A DNA stretch of 64,000 bases from Chitinophagaceae bacterium DXS (GTDB taxonomy: Bacteria; Bacteroidota; Bacteroidia; Chitinophagales; Chitinophagaceae): positions 3,063,677-3,127,676 of the forward strand of contig CP128386.1 in NCBI GenBank assembly GCA_030345135.1. Reading direction: 5' to 3'. Numbering within the stretch: position 1 is the first letter of the stretch; every line of letters starts with the position of its first letter. The notes under the pieces are model-generated. The model was not told where the DNA came from and searched no databases. It worked only from the letters and a program-made list of their open reading frames with translations. Below, one piece after another: positions 17,483-26,293 of the stretch. Made by a program: the position numbers and the translations under genes.

Positions 17483-19129
17483 ATGAAAAACGTTTCATCT
17501 CGTATAACCAACTTTACTGCAAGCCAATTCATTAAAGTGGTAACCATACTCATTTTCATAAGTTGTAATGGGCAAACAAGTAACAAACAGCAACAACATC
17601 CAAAAGCAAAAACGACACATACAGATTCTCTTATCATTGGGAATTTCAATCCGGCATCCGGAATTCCGCTTGACAGTACACGTATAAGTGGGTTTGTGGC
17701 AGGCAGGCCCTTATTCAAAGAGTTCACGCCGGACATTTATAAATTCTATTCGTCCAATCATTACAACTATGTATGGTATGACAAGAAAGGGTTGTCCGAG
17801 CTTTCCAACATTCTGATCGGCCGGTTAATGAAAACGGATGAGGATGGCATCACTGACACTATTCCTTATAAAGAAGATTTCTTAAAGCTCATTCACTATA
17901 ATGATACTTCGGGTTTGAAAAACGACAGCGCTCCGGATATTACAACAGAGCTGATGCTCACCGCACAATATTTTAATTATGCAAAGAACATTTGGGGAGG
18001 AAAGCTGAATAACCAGGCGGAGAACTTAAACTGGTATTTACCGCGCAAAAAGCTCTCTTACCCGGAACTGCTTGAAAAGAATCTTACAGCTGGTGCTATG
18101 ACCCCTGATACGAACAATATAGTTATTGTACAGTACCGCGGTTTAAAAGATGCATTACAACGTTACCGTGATATTGAAAAACAAAATGCAGCGGTTACCA
18201 TACCATCACTGAAAAAGCCGGCCACATTAAAACTTAATGACACATCAACTACAATAACACTCATCAGGCAGCAATTAACTTTATATGGATATGCAGGCGC
18301 ACTACCTGGGGGAAATAAATTTGATACAGCTCTTGCCACCGCAGTAAATAAATTCAGGGTAACGCACGGATTAAAAAAGAGTGCAGTTATCGACAACAGC
18401 CTGATAAAAGAAATGAACGTGCCAGTTACTAAAAGAATTGAGCAGATCATAGTTAACATGGAGCGTCTTCGCTGGATTCCGGCGGACAGTATTTCGGATG
18501 AATTTATTTTAGTGAACATACCTGCATTTACACTTAGCTACTATGAAGACAAAAAGATAGCCTGGGGCTGCAACGTAGTTGTAGGCACGCCTATGAATAA
18601 AACAGTGATCTTTAGTGGCATGATGCAATACGTAGTATTCAGCCCTTACTGGTATGTGCCGCCAAGCATTATCAGGAAAGAAATTTTGCCGGGCATGAAA
18701 CGCAATTCCAATTACCTTGCCAACCACAGGATGGAATGGAACGGTGGCAACGTAAGACAAAAGCCGGGAAAAAACAATTCTTTGGGACTGGTTAAATTCC
18801 TTTTTCCCAATGCCAATAACATTTACCTTCACGATACTCCGTCAAAATCGTTATTTGGAGAAGATAAGAGAGCGTTCAGTCATGGATGCGTCCGCGTGAG
18901 CGAACCGCGACAACTCGCTATCCGCCTGCTCCGTTATGATTCATCATGGACGCCTGAAAAAATTGATAAAGCAATGAATGCAGGCACTGAAAAATATGTA
19001 ACGCTGAAAAAAAAGATCCCGGTTTACATTGGTTATTTCACCTGTTTTATGGATGCGAACGGCATGGTAAATTTCAGGGATGATGTGTATAAGAGAGATG
19101 ACAGGTTGATGGAAATGTTGGTTAAATAA
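17483..19129 (+). CDS. L,D-transpeptidase (YkuD/ErfK family), probable lipoprotein
   Basis: A 548-residue cell-wall enzyme. The N-terminus has a hydrophobic stretch ending in Cys29 (IFISC), a likely lipobox. An alpha-helical scaffold of the LdtD/YcbB type follows, then a short peptidoglycan-binding-like region (about 255-315, with IRQQLTLYGYAG and DTALATAVNKFRVTHGL), then the YkuD catalytic domain (about 345-510). The active-site motif is HDTPSKSLFGEDKRAFSHGC, ending in the catalytic Cys of SHGCVRVSEP. Such enzymes make 3-3 cross-links in peptidoglycan or attach proteins to it. The length is typical of the large LdtD-like members. It has no clear operon partner; a repeat array follows it. Confidence 0.92.
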   Translation: MKNVSSRITNFTASQFIKVVTILIFISCNGQTSNKQQQHPKAKTTHTDSLIIGNFNPASGIPLDSTRISGFVAGRPLFKEFTPDIYKFYSSNHYNYVWYDKKGLSELSNILIGRLMKTDEDGITDTIPYKEDFLKLIHYNDTSGLKNDSAPDITTELMLTAQYFNYAKNIWGGKLNNQAENLNWYLPRKKLSYPELLEKNLTAGAMTPDTNNIVIVQYRGLKDALQRYRDIEKQNAAVTIPSLKKPATLKLNDTSTTITLIRQQLTLYGYAGALPGGNKFDTALATAVNKFRVTHGLKKSAVIDNSLIKEMNVPVTKRIEQIIVNMERLRWIPADSISDEFILVNIPAFTLSYYEDKKIAWGCNVVVGTPMNKTVIFSGMMQYVVFSPYWYVPPSIIRKEILPGMKRNSNYLANHRMEWNGGNVRQKPGKNNSLGLVKFLFPNANNIYLHDTPSKSLFGEDKRAFSHGCVRVSEPRQLAIRLLRYDSSWTPEKIDKAMNAGTEKYVTLKKKIPVYIGYFTCFMDANGMVNFRDDVYKRDDRLMEMLVK

Positions 19130-19145
19130 GTGACAATGGAAAATT

Positions 19146-19182
19146 CCTGCCCAACTGACGTCATTCAGGCGGGGATAATTGA
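19146..19182 (-). repeat. Dispersed GC-rich repeat, copy 2
   Basis: An inverted copy of the element at 3483-3520. Read on the minus strand it gives TCAATTATCCCCGCCTGAAT and then GACGTCAGTTGGGCAGG. It lies about 16 bases after the stop codon of the L,D-transpeptidase, the same kind of position as copy 1. Confidence 0.65.
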
Positions 19183-19228
19183 AAATGGAGGGCAGGTCTC
19201 TGTGAAAAAAAACTATTTCATTCTTTTT

Positions 19229-19873
19229 ACGACAGAAACCACAGAGTTTTTTTTCACAGAGACACGGAAGAAACTGCTTCTGTGCTTTGGTGGCAAAAAA
19301 CGGTGAAACTCTGTGCATCAAATTCCCTTCACTCTGTGGTTAAAAAAAATGTAGTTGCTAAACAACTTTCAGAAGCTCTTTTTTACCACAGAAACCACAG
19401 AGTTTTTTTTCACAGAGGACACGGAAAGAAACTCAAGAAACCATCCCACAACAAACTCAGTGCTTCTGTGCCTCAGTGGCAAAAAACCGTGAAACTCTGT
19501 GCTCAAACTCCTTTCACTCTGTGGTTAAAAAAAAATGTAGTTGCTAAACAACTTTCAGAAGCTCTTTTTTACCATAGAAACCACAGAGTTTTTTTCACAA
19601 AAGACACGGAAAGAAACTGCTTCTGTGCTTCAGTGGCAAAAAACCGTGAAACTCTGTGCCTCAAACTCCCTTCACTCTGTGGTTTAAAAAAATGTAGTTG
19701 CTAAACAACTTTCAGAAGCTCTTTTTTACCACAGAAACCACAGAGTTTTTTTTCACAGAGGACACGGAAAGAAACTCGAGAAACATCCCGCAACAAACTC
19801 AGTGCTTCTGTGCTTCAGTGGCAAAAAAACGGTGAAACTCTGTGCTCAAACTCCTTTCACTCTGTGGTTTAAA
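19229..19873. repeat. Four-unit tandem array with alternating short/long units
   Basis: Units begin with a CAGAAACCACAGAG word near 19229, 19385, 19570 and 19727. Spacings are about 156, 185 and 157 bases: units 1 and 3 are short, units 2 and 4 carry an extra ~29 bases (with CAACAAACTCAGTG). The array is therefore two copies of a ~341-bp short+long dimer. Each unit starts with ACCACAGAAACCACAGAG and ends with CACTCTGTGGTT, so it can fold back on itself, and includes an AGTTGCTAAACAACT mini-dyad. A 140-codon frame crossing it is made of the repeat itself and is not taken as a gene. Confidence 0.85.
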
Positions 19874-19954
19874 AAAACATACAGTTGTTTAAACATCCTC
19901 CAAAAACCATACTTCTTCTTTCTTTTTCCTCTTTATTTTCAACATTTTTCGCCA

Positions 19955-19996
19955 TTAACCGCTTATTAATTCTTTCATTAACCCTTCCGTTAAGGC
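19955..19996 (+). promoter_or_regulatory. TTAAC-box motif upstream of the GH71/99-like gene
   Basis: An AT-rich block with TTAACC, TTATTAAT, TTAACC and GTTAAG cores at offsets of about 0, 9, 23 and 34, ending about 95 bases before the start of the 20090 gene. The same order of cores is seen upstream of SusC (29122) and of the other GH71/99-like gene (60744, minus strand). It may be a regulator binding site or an extended promoter. Confidence 0.4.
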
Positions 19997-20089
19997 CAAA
20001 AATTAGTTTTACAACCTGATTGCTTGTCCCACGCTTTAGTCAATTCCGGCTAACACTTTTTCCGGGACGGCTGTTTAAAACGATCTGCT

Positions 20090-21400
20090 ATGAGCTTTAA
20101 TGGTTACAAAACATTCTTCAGTTGTCTTTTACTTTTAGTTATTTCCGCAATTTCATCGGCGCAAAGCAAACACAGTTCCTCCACTTTGTATCCAACTTAC
20201 GATGGACTCGTAATGGCAGGCTACCAGGGTTGGTTCCGGGCACAAGGTGACGGAAGCATGGGCAAGCGTTTTGTCTATGGCGATGAAAACAGATCCGGAA
20301 TTGATGCATGGCCGGATGTTAGCGAATACGAAAAAACATATGAAACACCCTTTGTGCTGGCCGACGGCAAAAAAGCCCGTTTCTTCAGCTCATTGGACCA
20401 AAGCACCGTAGACCTCCATTTTAAATGGATGCAGCAATATGGTGTTGACGGCGTATTTATGCAGCGCTTTTTCAATAGTACAAAAGAAGGCGAGGGCAAA
20501 AAGGAATCAACTACGATACTCAAATATGCACTTGATGCAGCCTCTAAGTACAAAAGAGCCATTGCTGTTATGTATGACCTTTCCGGCTTAAAGGGAAGTG
20601 GAGAGGATTGCTCAGCTATTATCGAGGACTGGAAATACCTGGTTGACCAGTTAAAAGTCACCAACCAGCCAGGCGAGAAAACATACCTGCACCATCGCGG
20701 CAAGCCGGTGGTCGTTATATGGGGTGTTGGCTTTCCTGATCGCCCTTACGACATCAGAAATATTGGTTTGGAAAGGCTCATCAGCTTTCTGAAAAATGAC
20801 CCGGTATATGGCAATTGCACTGTTATGCTCGGTGTGCCGACCTTTTGGAGGGATCTGAACTCAGATTGCGTACACGATGCTTACCTGCATGAACTGATTA
20901 AGCAGGCCGATATGATCATGCCCTGGGCTGTGCAAAGGTTCTCTCCGCTCCTGCACAATGATATGGATCGTTATCGGGACGTAATGTCCGATGACATGAA
21001 ATGGTGCAGGCAAAACAATATCGACTATGTGCCGTGTGTATATCCCGGTTTTAGCTGGCATAACCTGAGTGTCCATGCCTTTCCCGATGATATAAAACCT
21101 GTTGGCAGCATCCCACGCCAGGGCGGACGCTTCTACTGGCAATTAATTACAACAGCAATAAAAACAGGCGCTAAAAGCCTGTATGTCGCCATGTTTGACG
21201 AGGTGAATGAAGGTACGGCCATCTTTAAATGTACAGATGCACCACCGGTGACAAAAGGTGGCACTGTTTCATTTTTATCGATGGATGGTAAACCTTCTGA
21301 CCAGTATCTCTGGCTTACAGGTCAGGCAGCGAAAACTTTGCGGGGAGAAATTCCGCTAAACTTTGCGCTGCCGGAAAGGAAGCAGTCTGCGGTAAAATGA
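20090..21400 (+). CDS. Glycoside hydrolase family 71/99-like protein
   Basis: A 436-residue secreted protein with a signal peptide (about 1-25, ending SSA-QS). It has the features of Bacteroidota GH71/99-like proteins: GLVMAGYQGWF near the N-terminus, DLHFKWMQQYGVDGVFMQRF, AIAVMYDLSGL, KPVVVIWGVGF, YPGFSWHNL and, near the C-terminus, MFDEVNEGTAIFK. The two Glu residues of that last motif are three apart (ExxE), as in the catalytic pair of GH99 alpha-mannan-cleaving enzymes. The catalytic class is therefore plausible, but the substrate is unproven. A paralogue of nearly the same length lies at 59401-60678. Neither has a SusCD partner directly beside it, but both share an upstream motif with the SusC of the GH92 locus. 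Confidence 0.85.
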   Translation: MSFNGYKTFFSCLLLLVISAISSAQSKHSSSTLYPTYDGLVMAGYQGWFRAQGDGSMGKRFVYGDENRSGIDAWPDVSEYEKTYETPFVLADGKKARFFSSLDQSTVDLHFKWMQQYGVDGVFMQRFFNSTKEGEGKKESTTILKYALDAASKYKRAIAVMYDLSGLKGSGEDCSAIIEDWKYLVDQLKVTNQPGEKTYLHHRGKPVVVIWGVGFPDRPYDIRNIGLERLISFLKNDPVYGNCTVMLGVPTFWRDLNSDCVHDAYLHELIKQADMIMPWAVQRFSPLLHNDMDRYRDVMSDDMKWCRQNNIDYVPCVYPGFSWHNLSVHAFPDDIKPVGSIPRQGGRFYWQLITTAIKTGAKSLYVAMFDEVNEGTAIFKCTDAPPVTKGGTVSFLSMDGKPSDQYLWLTGQAAKTLRGEIPLNFALPERKQSAVK

Positions 21401-21455
21401 TGTAAATGAGTGAATGTGCGAATGTGCAGATGTGCAAATAATAGACACTCTGTGT

Positions 21456-21535
21456 AACTCTGTGTCTTCTCCGTGGCTCTCTGTGTAACTGTATTTTTTG
21501 TTACACAGAGAAAAGACAAAAGAAGACACAGAGTT
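21456..21535. repeat. CACAGAG-family palindrome
   Basis: A near-perfect large inverted repeat: AACTCTGTGTCTTCT (21456-21470) is the exact reverse complement of AGAAGACACAGAGTT (21521-21535). An inner arm CTCTGTGTAAC (21479-21489) pairs with GTTACACAGAG (21500-21510) around a T-rich loop. It lies between the GH71/99-like gene and the SGNH gene and could end transcription between them. Confidence 0.8.
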
Positions 21536-21579
21536 TATAATACCGTACTTAAATAACACAATAATAACCGGTTGCTTGC

Positions 21580-23658
21580 ATGCATAACAATAACCATACT
21601 AATAAAAAAAATATTTCCCGAAAGAAATTGATAGCGTTTAAAGCCATCGGCATACTAATGCCATTTCTTATTTTAATGGTGTTAGAGCTTATACTGCGGC
21701 TGGCTGGTTATGGCTATAATCCGGATCTGTTTATTGAGTACAAAGCTGATAACAATTACCTTGTTTTAAATCCGGAAGCTTCTAAAAGATATTTCAGCAA
21801 CCAGACAATTGCCACCACAGGCAATATCGAACCGTTTAAGAAAGAAAAAGATGAAAATACCATGCGCATTTTTGTGCTGGGTGAATCCACAACCATTGGC
21901 TATCCCTATTTTCACAATGGCTCATTCCACCGTTGGCTGCAATACCGCTTGATGCGCAGCTTTCCTGAAAAGAATTTCGAGATCATCAATCTCTCATTAA
22001 CCGCTGTCAACTCATATACGGTGCTTGGCTTTGCGAAAGAGCTTGTAAACTATCAACCCGATGCTGTATTGATCTACTCAGGCCATAATGAATACTATGG
22101 CGCATTGGGAGTTGGCTCCACTGACAAGGCCGGCGGCTCACCGTTGCTTGTTTACTTAACACTTGCACTACGGTCCTTAAAAGTTGTACAACTTTTTACC
22201 AATACGTATGAAAAATTAGCCGGCACTTTTAAAAGCAAGGATATTCCTGCGCGTAAAACCCGCATGGAATTCATGGTTGCTGATCAGCAGATCCCCTATG
22301 GATCTGCACTTTATACCCGCGGAATAAAGCAATTTGAAACCAATATGGATGCAACGCTGGATGTGTTGAACCAGCACAACATCCCGGTATTCATCAGCAC
22401 GTTGGTCAGCAACGAAAAAGACATGAAACCATTTATCAGCATTACGCCTGACAGCCTTAAACTTCCGGCTTTTCAACAACTGTTTAATGACGGCTTGAAA
22501 GCATTTGAAAAGAATGATTCTGCTGTTGCGTTCGCATCCTTCAGCCAGGCTGCCAAATTGTTTCCTGGTAATGCCGACTGTTCATTTTTTCTCGGAAGAC
22601 TTGCCTATCAACAACAAAACTTCAATACGGCTGGCGCTAATTTCAACAAAGCAACCGACCTGGATGCATTGCGATTCAGAGCACCACAGCAAATAAACAA
22701 TATCATCAGGCAATTGTGTAAGAAACATCCGAATACATTCCTCGTAGATGCACAGGCTGCTTTTAAGAACAGATCGCAAGGCAATATAATTGGAAATGAG
22801 TTTGTGCTGGAACATGTGCACCCCAATCTTCGTGGTTATGCATTGTTATCTGATGCACTCTATGAAGTGATGAAAAAACAAAGATTCATCACCGTTCAAC
22901 AGCAAAACGAAATCAGCTTCGATCAGTTATTACAGTCGATGCCGGTAAGCCAGGTAGATTCTTTAGCCGGGCTTTATAAAATTGAACATTTAAAAAGAAC
23001 CTGGCCCTTTAAAGGCACAGAAGTGCTGAATAGTACAGCAACCGGTGACTCATTACCCGTTAAAACTTTTGAAGAAAGACTTGCATATGATGTCGCCGGC
23101 AACACGCTGACCTGGCCTGATGCAAATGAAAAATTGTACGAACACTACATACAAATCAAGGACCTGGCAAAAGCCAGGCTTGTTATGGAAGGCCAGGTGC
23201 TTGAACATCCAACTGAAGAATTGTATTACACCAGCACCGCAAATTTGTGCGGGCAGTTAAATGACGAAGCTGCTGCAGCCTATTATTTTAAACGGTCGTT
23301 TGCGTTGTCGCCTACAGTGGACAAAGCCCGCTACCTGTTTGTTTTATATTTTAAACAGGACAGGCCCGCAGAAGCAATCCCATATCTTGATTTTGCAATA
23401 CGCAACGGTGGCGGCAATGCACTTATGCCCATCAAAAATCTCGCGACAGATATTATCGGTCTCCAGAATAAATTTAACCGCGATTCCGTAAATGTCGAAG
23501 CGTTAAATCAAATTGCCGGTAATTACTATAAAATGGGCAATAAAGATGTGGCATCAAAATACGTGGAGAAAGTTTTGCGGGCCGATAGTAAAAATAAAGA
23601 CGCCTTATTGTTACTTTCACAACTCCAAAACGTGCAGACACATCATGAAATCCATTAA
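21580..23658 (+). CDS. SGNH/GDSL-like hydrolase with C-terminal TPRs, membrane-anchored
   Basis: A 692-residue protein with a membrane segment at about 20-45. An SGNH hydrolase domain follows: block I FVLGESTTIGY (the nucleophile Ser within GES), IINLSLTAVNSYT (block II type), IYSGHNEYYG (the Asn-containing block III) and, near 410, LEHVHPNLRGYALLSDAL, giving the catalytic His of block V. The rest is mainly helical with TPR-like repeats (two short stretches inserted near 300-350, then about 510-690). SGNH enzymes cleave or transfer acyl esters, often O-acetyl groups on glycans. It starts the four-gene operon with SxtJ, DUF5989 and carbamoyltransferase genes; the substrate is unknown. Confidence 0.85.
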   Translation: MHNNNHTNKKNISRKKLIAFKAIGILMPFLILMVLELILRLAGYGYNPDLFIEYKADNNYLVLNPEASKRYFSNQTIATTGNIEPFKKEKDENTMRIFVLGESTTIGYPYFHNGSFHRWLQYRLMRSFPEKNFEIINLSLTAVNSYTVLGFAKELVNYQPDAVLIYSGHNEYYGALGVGSTDKAGGSPLLVYLTLALRSLKVVQLFTNTYEKLAGTFKSKDIPARKTRMEFMVADQQIPYGSALYTRGIKQFETNMDATLDVLNQHNIPVFISTLVSNEKDMKPFISITPDSLKLPAFQQLFNDGLKAFEKNDSAVAFASFSQAAKLFPGNADCSFFLGRLAYQQQNFNTAGANFNKATDLDALRFRAPQQINNIIRQLCKKHPNTFLVDAQAAFKNRSQGNIIGNEFVLEHVHPNLRGYALLSDALYEVMKKQRFITVQQQNEISFDQLLQSMPVSQVDSLAGLYKIEHLKRTWPFKGTEVLNSTATGDSLPVKTFEERLAYDVAGNTLTWPDANEKLYEHYIQIKDLAKARLVMEGQVLEHPTEELYYTSTANLCGQLNDEAAAAYYFKRSFALSPTVDKARYLFVLYFKQDRPAEAIPYLDFAIRNGGGNALMPIKNLATDIIGLQNKFNRDSVNVEALNQIAGNYYKMGNKDVASKYVEKVLRADSKNKDALLLLSQLQNVQTHHEIH

Positions 23659-24043
23659 GAAAATATTCGAACCTGTCACAAAAAAACAGTGTATTGAGTT
23701 CGGCGTTGTTGCCATACTCGTTATGGCGATGCTGGCTTTATTCAACAAACAAAATGGTTATGTAATAGTCATCATGCTGCTCTGTCTTGTCTCGCTTATT
23801 GTTCCATTAGCATTTTATCCGTTTACGGTTATTTGGTTTGGACTGGCTAAAATATTAAGCAGCATCAGCTCGCAGGTTATATTGACCATTATTTATTTTC
23901 TTGTAGTAACACCTGTTGGCCTGATCCGGAAATTACGTGGAGCAGACGGCATGAAAATAAAGGCGTTTAAGAAAAGTGGAGACTCTGTAATGTTAACAAG
24001 AGATCATGCTTATTCAGCCAAAGACTTTGAACATACTTTTTAG
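23645..24043 (+). CDS. SxtJ-family membrane protein
   Basis: A 132-residue protein. The start at 23645 (MKSIKKIF) overlaps the previous stop by 14 bases; a longer in-frame start at 23513 lies inside the SGNH gene and is unlikely. Two to three hydrophobic segments can be seen (FGVVAILVMAMLALF, VIVIMLLCLVSLIVPLAFYPF, VILTIIYFLVVTPVGLI). The last is followed by RKLRGADGMKIKAF, typical of SxtJ-family proteins next to NodU-type carbamoyltransferases. SxtJ is named after a gene of the saxitoxin cluster; its function is unknown. The tail (DSVMLTRDHAYSAKDFEHTF) is soluble. Position and features fit the family well. Confidence 0.8.
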   Translation: MKSIKKIFEPVTKKQCIEFGVVAILVMAMLALFNKQNGYVIVIMLLCLVSLIVPLAFYPFTVIWFGLAKILSSISSQVILTIIYFLVVTPVGLIRKLRGADGMKIKAFKKSGDSVMLTRDHAYSAKDFEHTF

Positions 24044-24124
24044 ACTAATTAAATGAGTGTTCAAATCAAAAAAACAATTGCTGCAATATTTATTAACTTT
24101 CAGCATACATTTTAAGCTTGCGTT

Positions 24125-24274
24125 ATGGAATTTGTAAAGGAGCTTTTATACTTTTTGAGAACAAGGAAGAAATTCTGGCTGTTGCCATTATTCATTATTC
24201 TTCTTTTACTCGCAGTTTTAACTGTCATGACAAGCGTGCCTGCCCTGGCTCCATTTATTTACACATTATTTTAA
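24125..24274 (+). CDS. DUF5989-family small membrane protein
   Basis: A 49-residue protein not called by length-filtered gene finders. It begins MEFVKELLYFLRTRKKFWLL and continues with one hydrophobic helix (PLFIILLLLAVLTV) and the tail PALAPFIYTLF, the usual form of DUF5989 proteins, which occur next to carbamoyltransferase and SxtJ genes. It ends 4 bases before the carbamoyltransferase start, so the two are almost certainly translated together. A small scaffold or chaperone-like membrane role is possible but unknown. Confidence 0.8.
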   Translation: MEFVKELLYFLRTRKKFWLLPLFIILLLLAVLTVMTSVPALAPFIYTLF

Positions 24275-24278
24275 AGAA

Positions 24279-26123
24279 TTGGGAAAAGCGATACTTGGCA
24301 TTTCGGCATTTTATCATGATAGTGCAGCGGCATTGATTGTTGATGGAGAAATAATTGCCGCAGCCCAGGAAGAACGTTTTACACGCATCAAACATGATGC
24401 TTCCTTCCCCAAAAATGCTGTTGAATATGTGTTGCAAGAGGCTGGACTTGTTGCGGAAGATTTATACGCAATTGCTTTCTATGACAAGCCGTTGCTGAAA
24501 TTTGAACGATTACTTGAAACATACCATGCATTTGCGCCGAAAGGACTTTCAAGCTTTCTTAAAGCAATGCGGGTTTGGATCAAAGAAAAATTATTCATAA
24601 AAAAAGCGTTACGAAAAGAATTAAAGCAGATCAGCAACAAAGTGCCGGTTCTGTTTCCAGAACATCATTTATCGCATGCCGCCAGTGCCTTTTATCCGTC
24701 TCCGTTTGAAGATGCTGCGATTCTTACGATTGACGGTGTGGGAGAATGGGCAACAACAACAATTTCCCATGGCAGTGGAAAATCCATTAAAATACTGCGT
24801 GAGCTGCAATTTCCTCATTCAATAGGTTTGTTGTATTCAGCATTCACCTACTACCTTGGTTTTAAGGTGAACAGCGGTGAGTATAAATTAATGGGACTCG
24901 CCCCTTACGGTAATGCGGCATCACTGGAAACGGAAAACTTTAAGAAAAAAATTTTTGAGGAGATTGTCGACCTGCGTCAAGATGGCTCCGTTATTCTTAA
25001 TATGGATTACTTCAATTATGCAGCGGGGCTAACCATGACAAATGATGCCAAATGGGAGTCCGCTCTGCGTTTAGCAAGACGAGCACCGGAAGCCGCATTG
25101 AATCAATCTCACATGAACCTGGCACTTGCAGCTCAGCAAGCCCTTGAGGAGATTATAATAAGATTAGCACGTACGGCGAAAGAGATCACCGGAAGTAAAA
25201 ACCTGGTAATGGCCGGTGGTGTTGCACTTAACTGTGTATCCAACAGTAAACTTGTAAATGAAAAGATATTCGAAAATGTCTGGATCCAGCCGGCAGCGGG
25301 TGATGCTGGCGGAGCTTTAGGAGCAGCGTTTGCTGCATGGCACATCTGGGCGAATGAAGAAAGAAAATATATTTCTACTGACAAGATGCAGGCTGCGTAT
25401 CTCGGGCCTCAATTTGATGTTGCAAATATCAGCCGCATAATGCATAAGTATGGTGCGACTGCAGAACGCTATGATTCTTTCGAACAACTTACTTCCGCAA
25501 TTAGTAAAAAAATAGCTGATGGCAAAGTTGTTGGATGGTTCCAGGGGAGAATGGAATTCGGGCCGCGCGCACTTGGCAACAGGAGTATTCTCGCCGACCC
25601 GAGAAATCCGGCCATGCAAAAACAGTTGAACCTGAAAATAAAATCACGCGAGGGTTTCAGACCTTTTGCACCAAGCGTTTTGGCCGAGGATGCTTCATGT
25701 TATTTCGAAAATGCATTTCCATCGCCTTACATGCTTTTTGTTGCTTACTTAAAGGAGCATCTGCGTAAGCCGTTGGTGTCATTTGACGAACAAACAGATA
25801 TGTACGCAAGATTAAATTCTTTACGATCGGATGTTCCTGCTATTACTCATCTTGATTTTTCCGCGCGCGTACAAACGGTAGATAAAACCAGCAATCCAAA
25901 ATTCTGGCAACTGATCCATGATTTTAAAAAGCTGACTGGCTGTAGTATGCTGATCAATACTTCATTCAATGTTCGCGGCGAGCCAATTGTATGCACTCCC
26001 ATTGATGCTTACCGTTGTTTTATGCGAACCGAAATGGATTACCTGGTTATTGAAAATTATGTTTTCGATAAAACAACACAACCGGAATTTGTGGAGAGAA
26101 CTTCGCTGTTTGAGCCGGATTAA
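24279..26123 (+). CDS. NodU/CmcH-family carbamoyltransferase
   Basis: A 614-residue enzyme starting at a TTG codon 4 bases after DUF5989; no ATG is nearby. The N-terminal ASKHA-fold domain opens with ILGISAFYHDSAAALI and AQEERFTRIKHDASFP, and includes HHLSHAASAFYPSPF, LTIDGVGEWATT and LMGLAPYG. AGGVALNCVSNSK and AAGDAGGALGAA follow. The C-terminal domain has VVGWFQGRMEFGPRALGNRS and FNVRGEPIVCTP. These are the hallmarks of enzymes that move a carbamoyl group from carbamoyl phosphate through a carbamoyl-AMP step to a hydroxyl of a sugar or natural product. The likely acceptor is a glycan or lipid made elsewhere in the cell; nothing nearby identifies it. Length is normal. Confidence 0.93.
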   Translation: MGKAILGISAFYHDSAAALIVDGEIIAAAQEERFTRIKHDASFPKNAVEYVLQEAGLVAEDLYAIAFYDKPLLKFERLLETYHAFAPKGLSSFLKAMRVWIKEKLFIKKALRKELKQISNKVPVLFPEHHLSHAASAFYPSPFEDAAILTIDGVGEWATTTISHGSGKSIKILRELQFPHSIGLLYSAFTYYLGFKVNSGEYKLMGLAPYGNAASLETENFKKKIFEEIVDLRQDGSVILNMDYFNYAAGLTMTNDAKWESALRLARRAPEAALNQSHMNLALAAQQALEEIIIRLARTAKEITGSKNLVMAGGVALNCVSNSKLVNEKIFENVWIQPAAGDAGGALGAAFAAWHIWANEERKYISTDKMQAAYLGPQFDVANISRIMHKYGATAERYDSFEQLTSAISKKIADGKVVGWFQGRMEFGPRALGNRSILADPRNPAMQKQLNLKIKSREGFRPFAPSVLAEDASCYFENAFPSPYMLFVAYLKEHLRKPLVSFDEQTDMYARLNSLRSDVPAITHLDFSARVQTVDKTSNPKFWQLIHDFKKLTGCSMLINTSFNVRGEPIVCTPIDAYRCFMRTEMDYLVIENYVFDKTTQPEFVERTSLFEPD

Positions 26124-26125
26124 GA

Positions 26126-26290
26126 AGTCAAAATTCAAAAGTAAACACTCAAGGAGAAATACAGTTACACAGAGTGCCACGGAGAACTAACAGAGTTACA
26201 CAGAGATCACCCGGAAAGGTAATCGCAAATACATTTACTCTGCACATCCGGTGAGGATTTTTTTGAATTTTGACTTTTGAATTTTGACTT
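26126..26290. repeat. Convergent gene-end repeat cluster
   Basis: Between the convergent carbamoyltransferase and regulator genes. The arm AGTCAAAATTCAAAAG (about 26127-26142) is the reverse complement of CTTTTGAATTTTGACT, found in the run at 26261-26290. Between them lies a CACAGAG-family stretch (26161-26212) with TTACACAGAG twice. The whole could fold and act as a terminator for both strands. Confidence 0.6.
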
Positions 26291-26293
26291 TCT

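Noticed and set aside
19282-19704. A 140-codon + strand frame across the repeat array
   Set aside because: It is made of the repeat units themselves, with repeated peptide segments that follow the DNA repeats, no start context and no family features.
19229-19873. A possible CRISPR array
   Set aside because: Units are 156-185 bases with no short conserved repeat plus unique spacers, and no cas gene is present.
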